Shown here: positions 6,123-12,566 of the stretch, piece after piece
Position numbering within the stretch: the stretch's first letter is position 1
Layout of the letters: the number at the start of each line of letters is the position of its first letter
NCBI GenBank assembly: GCA_023419055.1
Contig: JAEZYO010000096.1
Location: 1 to 14,405 of the forward strand
From: Pseudomonadota bacterium
GTDB lineage: Bacteria > Myxococcota > Polyangia > Polyangiales > Polyangiaceae
Direction of reading: 5' to 3'
Length of the DNA: 14,405 bases
The notes under the pieces: model-generated
The model's input: only the letters and a program-made list of their open reading frames with translations
The model's database searches: none
Told to the model about the DNA's origin: nothing
Program-made: the position numbers and the translations under genes

Positions 6123-7789
6123 AATCCCGGCGACTGCGCTGAAGCGGGCTCTTCGGCGAGCGGAGCTTCTTGCGCGCCGGCGGGGGACGCCTTCTGCGGC
6201 TTCGCCGGGCGCGCCGGCTCGTCGTCATCGAGCTCTACGCCGTACGGGTTGTCGTCGACCGCGGGCTTCGGCTTCGATGCCGTACGCGCGGTGCCTTGTG
6301 ACTCCATCGCCTCGGTGAGAAAGCTCGGGGGCGGAGCCGTCGGAGCCGTCTCCGCGAGCTCCACTTCGACCCGCGCGCGCGCGACCTTGGGCGGGGCCGG
6401 CGGAGCCTTGGGGAGAGCGCTCAGCGAGAGGACGGGCACCGCGGGCAACGTCTCCTCCGCTTTTGGCCGAACGGGCGCGGGCGGCGCGGCCGGGACGGCG
6501 CTCGCCGTCGCGGGGACCGTCGAAACGATCACGAGCGGCGTGGGCTCGGGACGATGAACCGCGATCGCAGTGACGATCGATGCCAGGAGGGCGGAGCCCG
6601 CGGAGGCCATGACCAGGTTCCGCGTGACGACCGTCCGCCGGCGCTTGCCCGCGTGCGTATATTCCTGCTCGGCAGCCCCCGCTTCAGCGGGCGGAGGAGT
6701 CGTGATCGGCTGGAGCGAATCGGGGACGAGCGAGGTCACCGCCGGGACCGTCGGGGGCGGAGCGGGAGAGACGACGATGGACGGTAGCGAAGGTTGCCGC
6801 GCACGGATCGGCGGCGCGCCCGACGGCGCTGCGGGCCGAGACGAGGGAGGGGGCGGCGTCGCGGGCCTCGATGGCGGCGGAGCCGCGCTGCGCGAAGGCG
6901 CTGGAGGCCGCTCGGAGGGCCCGACCGAGATGATGCGGGCCGGCGCGAGCGAAGCAGGTCGGGCCGGTTCAACCGGCTGCGCAGCCTCGTCGCGAGCCTC
7001 CTCCGCGAAGGCCAGCGTCGCGATGGGGCGCTCGTATACGGCGAGCGCCTTCTCGTCGGCTGTCGCAGCGGGCGGCGCCGCCGACGTGGACTTCCCGTGC
7101 GCCTCCTGAATTTGGCGCATCTTCAGCGTGTTGACGACCTGCGTCACGTTGTCGTCGTCATCGTCGTCGTCGTGACGGGAAGCTACCGGGTTGCTCGGCC
7201 GCGGATTGACCGGCTTGGAACCAAGCGGCGAGATTACCCCTGGATGAATCGACGCCATCGAAGGGCGGCTCGGGCGCGGTACCGGCGGCGAGGTCGAGCG
7301 CACCTTGGAGAGATCGGCGCGAGTCACCGGGTTCCTCGGGAGCGCGATGCGACGCGCACCCACCGGGGTGACGGGCGAGAGCGGAGAACCCTTTGCGATA
7401 GCGTTAGCAGGCGGCTCGCTCGGCCGGCTCGGGTTCGCGGATGCGCTCGGCGGCGGCGAGCTCGGCGCGCCGGTGATCGCGGACACGCCGGCGCCGCTCG
7501 GGACCTTCGGCGCCGACGGAACGAGCAACGCGAGCGCCGGAACGCTGCCGAGCTCGGTCCATTCCGACATGCCCCTCTTCCACACCAGCGACGTCGCGGA
7601 GATGCGACCGACCTTGAGCGCGTCGAGCAGCTCGAGCGTCGACATCACGACGATGTCGTCACCGCCGACGTTGACCCGGTAGTGCTCGGATCGATCGCTC
7701 GCGGGCGCTCGACTCGATGCCTCGGGCTTGTCCGAGTGCGCCGAGCTCTTCGAGGAAGTTTCCCAGTCGTCGTCGATCGAGTCCGCCAA
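6119..7789 (-). CDS. GYF_2-domain, proline-rich single-span membrane protein
   Basis: 556 residues from TTG 7789, the first start after an in-frame TAG, with a weak AGGG 8 nt upstream. Residues about 36-90 form a GYF_2 (DUF4339) domain: HYRVNVGG, then ELLDALKVGRISATSLVWKRGMSEWTELGSVP. By family this fold binds proline-rich or other peptides. About 300 residues of Pro/Ala/Ser-rich low-complexity linker follow, including a run of seven Asp (nt 7151-7171). A basic KRRR patch and one hydrophobic span (about 390-411) come next, then another Pro-rich region and an acidic, Pro-rich tail. Topology is probably N-terminus inside with an extended periplasmic tail. It resembles in layout GYF proteins linked to myxobacterial envelope and motility machines, but I see no specific partner. 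Function unknown. Confidence 0.85.
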   Translation of the reverse strand: MADSIDDDWETSSKSSAHSDKPEASSRAPASDRSEHYRVNVGGDDIVVMSTLELLDALKVGRISATSLVWKRGMSEWTELGSVPALALLVPSAPKVPSGAGVSAITGAPSSPPPSASANPSRPSEPPANAIAKGSPLSPVTPVGARRIALPRNPVTRADLSKVRSTSPPVPRPSRPSMASIHPGVISPLGSKPVNPRPSNPVASRHDDDDDDDNVTQVVNTLKMRQIQEAHGKSTSAAPPAATADEKALAVYERPIATLAFAEEARDEAAQPVEPARPASLAPARIISVGPSERPPAPSRSAAPPPSRPATPPPPSSRPAAPSGAPPIRARQPSLPSIVVSPAPPPTVPAVTSLVPDSLQPITTPPPAEAGAAEQEYTHAGKRRRTVVTRNLVMASAGSALLASIVTAIAVHRPEPTPLVIVSTVPATASAVPAAPPAPVRPKAEETLPAVPVLSLSALPKAPPAPPKVARARVEVELAETAPTAPPPSFLTEAMESQGTARTASKPKPAVDDNPYGVELDDDEPARPAKPQKASPAGAQEAPLAEEPASAQSPGF

Positions 7790-7923
7790 ACCGAGCGCCC
7801 TAAAACGGGAGGATAGCTAATGCGGCGCCGTTCGCGAGGCTAGCCGGAACCATCCCCTGCCGCACGAACATGGTGGGCAACAATTTCCAGGAGCAACGGA
7901 CGAAAGGAGGTCGGCTCTCCGCG

Positions 7924-8310
7924 CTAACGCGAACCGGGCATCCGAGGCTTGATCGCGTCGTACCGAGTCGCCTGCTCCGGCGTCAGAACGGCCCTGATTT
8001 CACCATCGATGCGCGCCCGCAGGGTCCGAACCGGATCACCGCAGGACTCGAACATCTGCTTGCCGACGCGGTCGCGCTCGGCGCGGTGCTGCTCGAAAAT
8101 GCCGCGAATCTTCGCGGCTTGGGCGGCGTCGAGGTCGAGCTCGCGTTCGAGGGCGCGCAGCCTGAACTGCTCGAAGGCCTCGCGATCGCCGGTAAAGAGC
8201 CCGCGGGTTTCGGCGCGAGCATAGGCATACGAGGCCGAGCCGCCCGCGACCGCGCCGAAAAGAAAGACTCCTGCCACGAGCCCGTACGCCTTCAGCCGTG
8301 CTCGGGTCAC
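7924..8310 (-). CDS. Periplasmic Spy/CpxP/CnrX-like (LTxxQ, metal-resistance family) sensor
   Basis: 128 residues from GTG 8310, whose GTGA overlaps the stop of the preceding gene. Residues about 8-28 (YGLVAGVFLFGAVAGGSASY) are a signal anchor or signal peptide. The rest is helical and polar, with ALERELDLDAAQAAKIRGIF, then EQHRAERDRV, and a VLTPEQATRYD motif (LTxxQ, 109-113). This is the pattern of the Spy/CpxP/ZraP/CnrX superfamily of periplasmic chaperones and metal sensors. His75, Met86 and Cys90 are possible metal ligands. As third gene after an ECF sigma factor and a small membrane protein, it probably acts as the periplasmic sensor that holds the anti-sigma factor in check (inference). 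It ends in TAG; no obvious terminator follows. The family call is fairly good; the sensor role rests on context. Confidence 0.8.
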   Translation of the reverse strand: MTRARLKAYGLVAGVFLFGAVAGGSASYAYARAETRGLFTGDREAFEQFRLRALERELDLDAAQAAKIRGIFEQHRAERDRVGKQMFESCGDPVRTLRARIDGEIRAVLTPEQATRYDAIKPRMPGSR

Positions 8311-8582
8311 CAGACGAGCTCCTGGGTGGCGGGCTCGGAAGCGGCGATGGCCCGATTCGAGGATTGCTCGCTCTGGAGCGCCCAGGCAGCAGAGAGCAAC
8401 GCCGCCACGATCGCCACGGGCAGTAGCCGGCGAGCGGAGCGCAGCAGCTCGACCCCCGGGACGAACGCCGAATCGCCCACGCCGAGCATGACGCGGTCCG
8501 CGAAGCCCGAGCTCGCCCGAAGAGCGGCGGTTCGCGCGCCGAGCTCCGCGAAACGCTTCGAGAGGTCGTCGCCTCCGTTCAT
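8307..8582 (-). CDS. Small single-span membrane protein, probable anti-sigma factor
   Basis: 91 residues, translationally coupled on both sides: its ATG overlaps the sigma stop (ATGA, 8579-8582) and its TGA overlaps the next GTG (GTGA, 8307-8310). The N-terminal 50 residues are soluble with amphipathic helices (DLSKRFAELGARTAALR). They are followed by one membrane span (RLLPVAIVAALLSAAWALQ, about 52-70) and a 20-residue periplasmic tail. There is no Cys or His, so it is not a ZAS-type zinc anti-sigma factor. Size and topology recall CnrY, the short membrane anti-sigma factor of the CnrYXH metal system, although I see no clear sequence signature. The anti-sigma assignment is therefore from position, size and topology, not a recognised domain. 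Confidence 0.75.
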   Translation of the reverse strand: MNGGDDLSKRFAELGARTAALRASSGFADRVMLGVGDSAFVPGVELLRSARRLLPVAIVAALLSAAWALQSEQSSNRAIAASEPATQELVW

Positions 8583-9106
8583 TCCTTCCTCCTCTCACGC
8601 AGCGCGGCCCTCGCTCGGACCAGCCGCTGCTCGACTGCTCCTTCCGAGCACGAAAGGATGGTCGCGATCTCGGGACTCGTGAGCCCCTCGACCGCCTTGA
8701 GGACGAGCGCTGCCCGCTGCTCCGGCGGTAAGCCCTCGAGAAGATCGGCGAGCTCGCGCAACGCGACGCGCGACTCGAGCAGGGAGGCGCCTTCCCAAGC
8801 TCGCTGCGTCAGCTCGTCGGCGGGAACGCGCCTGCGTGACCGGCCTCGCAACGCGTCGATCGAAGCGTGCGTGACGATGCGATAGAGCCAGGTCTTGACG
8901 GTCGAGCGCCCATCGAAACGGCCGGCCACGAGCTCGCGGTGAGCTTTCACGAAAGCGTCCTGCACCACGTCCTCCGCATCAGCCAGGCTCCCCAACATGC
9001 GCGCCGACAGCCGCACGAGCTCGTCGCCGGTCGCTTCTACGATCGTTCGAAAAGCTCGGGTGTCTCCCGCTGCGACTTCGCGAGCCGCCTCTTCCAGGGT
9101 GTGCAC
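8579..9106 (-). CDS. ECF-type RNA polymerase sigma factor
   Basis: 175 residues from GTG 9106, preceded by GGAG at 9113-9116 with ideal 6-nt spacing. Region 2 covers about 18-90, with LADAEDVVQDAFVKAHREL (core binding and -10 recognition) and STVKTWLYRIVTHASIDALR. Region 4 covers about 115-172, with LPPEQRAALVLKAVEGLTSPEIATILSCSEGAVEQRLVRAR, whose helix-turn-helix reads the -35. Regions 1 and 3 are missing, as expected of extracytoplasmic-function sigma factors. It is first in a three-gene operon with a small membrane protein and a periplasmic sensor, and divergent from a MacAB-TolC efflux operon, its most likely target besides itself (inference). I could not find a convincing pair of matching ECF promoters in the intergenic region. 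Confidence 0.95.
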   Translation of the reverse strand: MHTLEEAAREVAAGDTRAFRTIVEATGDELVRLSARMLGSLADAEDVVQDAFVKAHRELVAGRFDGRSTVKTWLYRIVTHASIDALRGRSRRRVPADELTQRAWEGASLLESRVALRELADLLEGLPPEQRAALVLKAVEGLTSPEIATILSCSEGAVEQRLVRARAALRERRKE

Positions 9107-9301
9107 GCTGCTCTCCGAACGGCGGCGTCATGGTCCATTGACGACGCAGCCGGAGCAACCCCTACGGACCCTGGTGCGGAGCGAGCAGCGCGAATTCGGC
9201 ACGACGGCTCAACCTTGCGAATTTCATCGACTTTTGGCTCTCGACTATTTTTCCGCACCGCGCAGCGTAGGGTTCGGCCCCCTTCCGGCGTCGATGCTCT
9301 C
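9107..9301. other. Divergent intergenic region between the sigma operon and the efflux operon
   Basis: These 195 nt should hold both promoters. An A/T-richer patch lies at about 9211-9252, including TTGCGA (9215-9220) and TATTTT (9246-9251), but the 25-nt spacing is too long for sigma-70. TTGACG at 9138-9143 has no matching -10. No GGAAC/CGTC-type ECF promoter and no good dyad operator is evident by eye. Coordinates are simply those between the two chosen starts. Confidence 0.4.
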
Positions 9302-10612
9302 GTGGAAGCGACGACGGGCGATCCCGAGGTCCTGAAGAAGCTCGGTGTAGGCAAGCAGCGCAAAGGCCGGAGCTGGCTGGTGCGAGCCTTCGTGCTCATC
9401 GCGGTGCTCGCGCTGGCAGGCGGGTTCTTCGCTTGGCGCGCCAACCAGTCTCAAGCCAAGACCGAGACCTACGTCACGGCGCCCGTCGAGCTCGGTGATC
9501 TCCGAGAGACCGTCACGGCGACCGGCACCTTGAGCCCGCTCGACTCCGTCGAGGTCGGCGCCGAGGTGACCGGCCGCGTGATCAAGGTCCACGTCGACAT
9601 CAACGATCGCGTGGAAGAAGGCCAGATCCTGGTCGAGCTCGACACCGAGCAGCTCAAGGCGCGCGTCGACGAATCTCGAGCGCAGCTCTGGAGCTCTCAA
9701 GCCTCGCAGAAGAACGCGCTCGCGACGAGCAAGGAGGCCGAGGCGAAAGCAGCGCGCACGCTCGAGCTCCACAAGCGCGGGCTCGCGTCGGATCAGGAGC
9801 GCGAGACCGCGGACGCAGCGCTCGATCGGGCCAAGGCGTCGGTCTCGAGCGCGGCCGCCCAGGTCACCGTGGCGCAGGCCGGCTTGAAATCGGCACAAAC
9901 TTCGCTCAGCAAGGCGATCATTCGCTCTCCGATCACCGGCATCGTGCTCGCGCGCAGCGTCGAGCCCGGCCAGACCGTGACCGCAGGCTACCAGACCCCG
10001 ATCTTGTTCACGCTCGCCAAGGACCTGAGCCAGATGCAGCTCAAGATCGACGTGGACGAGGCCGACGTCGGGAAGGTCAGGGACGGCCAGGCGGCGACGT
10101 TCGTGGTGGACGCGTACCCGAAGCAGAATTTCGACTCGAAGGTCGTGCGCCTGAGCAACCTGCCGAAGACGGGGACCACCGTCATCACTTACGAGGGTGT
10201 ACTCACCGTCGACAACTCGGATCGGCTGCTGCGCCCCGGCATGACGGCGACCGCGACGATCGTCGTGAGCGAGAAGAAGGGCGTGCTCTCCATCCCGAAC
10301 GCCGCGCTGCGCTTCCAGCCCACCCAGCCGAAGACCAGCCTGATGGGCCCCGGCTTGCCCCTGCCGGGGATGGGCGGAGGGATGCGCGGCGGAGGGATGC
10401 GCGGCGGCGGTGGTTCGCCGAAGGCCGCGGGCTCCGCTGCCCCTTCCGCGCCGGAGAAGAAGCAAGACGGCGTCTACGTGGTGAAGAACGGCGCCCTCTC
10501 GCGCGTGCCGGTCGAGCTCGGCGCGAGTGACGGCCGCCGCACCGAGATCAAGGGCGGCGCAGTGACCCAAGGCTCCGAGGTCGTGATCGACGTGGCGGAG
10601 ACGCCTCAATGA
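9302..10612 (+). CDS. macA: MacA-type periplasmic adaptor (membrane fusion protein) of a tripartite efflux pump
   Basis: 436 residues from GTG 9302. The frame stays open upstream, but that stretch overlaps the sigma gene and lacks adaptor features. A cytoplasmic leader precedes one membrane span (about 26-44). Then come a lipoyl half (LSPLDSVEVGAEVTGRVIKVHVDINDRV split around the hairpin), a long coiled-coil hairpin (about 112-204, Ala/Gln/Glu-rich), and the second lipoyl half with IIRSPITGIVLARSVEPGQTV. The beta-barrel follows (LKIDVDEADVGKV), then a membrane-proximal domain. By family it links the inner-membrane ABC permease to TolC. A Gly/Met-rich insertion (about 347-372), encoded partly by a tandem DNA repeat, interrupts the membrane-proximal domain. 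No good Shine-Dalgarno is seen. The stop overlaps the next ATG (ATGA). Confidence 0.92.
   Translation: MEATTGDPEVLKKLGVGKQRKGRSWLVRAFVLIAVLALAGGFFAWRANQSQAKTETYVTAPVELGDLRETVTATGTLSPLDSVEVGAEVTGRVIKVHVDINDRVEEGQILVELDTEQLKARVDESRAQLWSSQASQKNALATSKEAEAKAARTLELHKRGLASDQERETADAALDRAKASVSSAAAQVTVAQAGLKSAQTSLSKAIIRSPITGIVLARSVEPGQTVTAGYQTPILFTLAKDLSQMQLKIDVDEADVGKVRDGQAATFVVDAYPKQNFDSKVVRLSNLPKTGTTVITYEGVLTVDNSDRLLRPGMTATATIVVSEKKGVLSIPNAALRFQPTQPKTSLMGPGLPLPGMGGGMRGGGMRGGGGSPKAAGSAAPSAPEKKQDGVYVVKNGALSRVPVELGASDGRRTEIKGGAVTQGSEVVIDVAETPQ
10373..10402 (+). repeat. Tandem 15-bp repeat inside macA
   Basis: Two exact adjacent copies of GGCGGAGGGATGCGC (10373-10387 and 10388-10402) are preceded and followed by imperfect copies. 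They encode a G-G-G-M-R repeat in the adaptor. The unit keeps frame (15 bp), so slippage would change loop length without breaking the protein. Confidence 0.85.
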
Positions 10613-11364
10613 GCAGCGCGATCGGAGCGCCGCGTGCGGTGGTGGAGTTCCGCGGCGTCTCGAAGATTTACGGCGAAGGCGACACCGAGGTGCGCGCGCT
10701 CGACGCGGTGGACATGCGCATCGACGAAGGTGAGTTCGTGGCGATCATGGGCGCGAGCGGCTCCGGAAAATCGACCTGCATGAACATCGTCGGTTGCCTG
10801 GACGTGCCGACCGGCGGCGCCTACCTCTTCCGAGGAGTGGACGTCGGCTCGCTCGACTCCGATCAGCGCGCGCTCCTGCGCCGTCACTACGTGGGCTTCG
10901 TGTTCCAGGGCTTCAACCTGCTGGCCCGCACGAGCGCCCTCGAGAACGTCGAGCTGCCGCTCGCCTACCGGCGGATCCCGAGCCGGGAGCGGCGCGAGCG
11001 GGCGCTCGCCGCGCTCGACGCGGTGGGTCTCGCCGATCGCCATCGCCACACGCCCTCCGAGCTCTCGGGGGGTCAGCAGCAGCGCGTCGCCATCGCGCGG
11101 GCGCTCGTCTGCGAGCCCTCGCTCCTGCTCGCGGACGAGCCCACGGGCAACCTCGACTCGTCGCGCAAGGTCTAGATCATGGAGCTCTTGGTGAAGCTCA
11201 ACGAAGACCGGAACATCAGCATCGCGATGGTGACGCACGAGCCCGACATGGAGCGCTTCGTCGGGCGCGTGATCTTGTTCCGCGACGGCAAGGTGGTCGA
11301 CCACGGCGTCGCTCGCCGGAGCAGTTTGCCGCCTCACCACGAGCAGCCCGGCGAGGGCGCATGA
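10609..11364 (+). pseudogene. macB: MacB-type ABC transporter ATPase, interrupted by an in-frame amber codon
   Basis: A 251-codon ATPase of the MacB/LolD family, with TAG at codon 189 (11173-11175). Before it lie Walker A MGASGSGKST, Gln100 of the Q-loop, signature LSGGQ (152-156), Walker B LLLADE (172-177) and D-loop NLDS. After it, in the same frame, lie IMELLVKLNEDRNISIAMVTHEPD, with the switch His, and VILFRDGKVVDHG. Homologues usually have Glu here (..VEIM..), so GAG to TAG is the simplest change. The stopped product (188 residues) lacks the H-loop. An AAGG at 11167-11170 sits 8 nt before ATG 11179, so reinitiation could make the 61-residue rest. Overlaps at both ends (ATGA with macA, ATGA with the permease) are intact. 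It may be a pseudogene, a split gene, a readthrough case or a sequencing error. Confidence 0.85.
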
Positions 11365-12566
11365 TCCGGCTCACGCTGCTCATGGCGCTGCGCGAGATCC
11401 GCCGCAACACGCTGCGATCGTTCTTGACCATGCTCGGGATCGTGATCGGCGTGGGCGCCGTGATCGCGCTCGTGACCATCGGCGAGGGCGCGAGCGCGCG
11501 CGTGACGGCGGACATCGGCAAGCTCGGGAACAAGCTCCTGATCGTGATGCCCGGCGGCATGCGCCGCTCGAGCGGCTTCTCGAGCGCCGCCGCGTTCACG
11601 CGTGACGACGTCCTTTCGATTCAGAGCGACGTGATCGGCGCCGACAAGGTCGCTCCCACCGTGAGCCGTCAGTCGCTCGTGGTCTGGGGCAACCGCAACT
11701 GGCGGACGAGCGTGACCGGAACGACGAACGCCTACTTGGACGTGCGCGCGTACACCGTCGCGAAGGGACGCGGCCTCTCCGACGCCGAGATGGCGGCAGG
11801 GCAGCCGCTCTGCCTGCTCGGCGCCACCACCGCCCGAGAGCTCTTCGGCAGCAGCGACCCCATCGGAGCCACCGTGCGCGTCGAGAAGCTGAGCTGCGAA
11901 ATCGTCGGCACCCTCGCGCCGAAAGGCCAGTCCGGGATGGGGCAGGACCAAGACGACGTGCTCATCATGCCGCTCCGCGCCGTGCAGCGGCGCCTCGTCG
12001 GCACGAACGACATCAGCGCGATCTACGTCTCGGCTGGCCCCTCTCACAGCACGACGCGGGTGAAGCAGCAAATCGAGAACCTTTTGCGGGAACGCCGGCG
12101 GATCGGCGCGGGCGCAGAGGACGACTTCAGCGTGCGCGACATGCAAGAGATCGCCGAGGCCATGAGCAGCGCCACCGGAACCATGACCGCGCTGCTCGGC
12201 GCGATCGCCGCGGTGAGCCTGTTGGTCGGCGGCATCGGGATCATGAACATCATGTTGGTCAACGTGACCGAGCGCACGCGCGAGATCGGGATCCGGCTCG
12301 CGATCGGCGCGCTCGCCAGCGAGGTCTTGCTCCAGTTCTTGGTCGAAGCCGTGGTGCTGTCGCTGCTCGGCGGGATGCTCGGGATCGCGATCGGCCTCGG
12401 CACCTCGCTCGCGGTGACGCGCTCCCTCTCGATGCCCTTCGTCGTTCAACCCGACATCCTGATCTTGGCCTTCTGCTTCTCGGCGCTGATCGGCGTCCTG
12501 TTCGGTTACCTGCCGGCGCTGAAGGCCGCGCGCATGAATCCCATCGAGGCATTGCGACATGAGTGA
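11361..12566 (+). CDS. macB: MacB-type ABC transporter permease (FtsX family)
   Basis: 401 residues from ATG 11361, overlapping the ATPase stop. TM1 is at about 21-41 (FLTMLGIVIGVGAVIALVTI). A large periplasmic MacB core domain (about 42-272) follows, then three spans at about 276-300, 326-352 and 365-387. Between TM2 and TM3 lies the conserved coupling segment RTREIGIRLAIGA, and the protein ends with the family's AARMNPIEALRHE. ATPase and permease are separate genes here, unlike the fused E. coli MacB. By family this mechanotransmission-type permease drives substrates from the periplasm through adaptor and TolC. Without a working ATPase upstream it would be idle unless another ATPase serves it. 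LolC/E-like roles are possible but less likely given the adjacent adaptor and TolC genes. Confidence 0.93.
   Translation: MIRLTLLMALREIRRNTLRSFLTMLGIVIGVGAVIALVTIGEGASARVTADIGKLGNKLLIVMPGGMRRSSGFSSAAAFTRDDVLSIQSDVIGADKVAPTVSRQSLVVWGNRNWRTSVTGTTNAYLDVRAYTVAKGRGLSDAEMAAGQPLCLLGATTARELFGSSDPIGATVRVEKLSCEIVGTLAPKGQSGMGQDQDDVLIMPLRAVQRRLVGTNDISAIYVSAGPSHSTTRVKQQIENLLRERRRIGAGAEDDFSVRDMQEIAEAMSSATGTMTALLGAIAAVSLLVGGIGIMNIMLVNVTERTREIGIRLAIGALASEVLLQFLVEAVVLSLLGGMLGIAIGLGTSLAVTRSLSMPFVVQPDILILAFCFSALIGVLFGYLPALKAARMNPIEALRHE

Noticed and set aside
7148..7175. (GTC)n tract as a possible regulatory microsatellite
   Set aside because: It is the coding sequence for seven Asp residues in the GYF protein, with a GAT interruption. 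It is ordinary low-complexity linker.
7924..8598. Longer 224-codon version of the Spy/CnrX-like protein
   Set aside because: The first 96 codons are Arg/Gly-rich and lie out of frame over the probable anti-sigma gene. GTG 8310, in a GTGA overlap and just before the signal anchor, is the natural start.
8867..9301. N-terminal extension of the MacA-type adaptor (open frame from 8867)
   Set aside because: It would overlap the sigma gene by 240 nt, and its residues show no adaptor features. GTG 9302 gives the normal leader and membrane span.
9107..9301. ECF promoter motif or shared operator between the sigma and efflux operons
   Set aside because: I looked for GGAAC-like -35 and CGTC-like -10 pairs and for dyads on both strands and found none at proper spacing. 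Direct mapping would be needed.
9245..10609. A 454-codon minus-strand open frame opposite macA, and similar long minus-strand frames at 11334-12797 and 12583-14277
   Set aside because: They are low-complexity Arg/Ala/His translations opposite well-recognised efflux genes, in the expected mirror frame of high-GC coding sequence.
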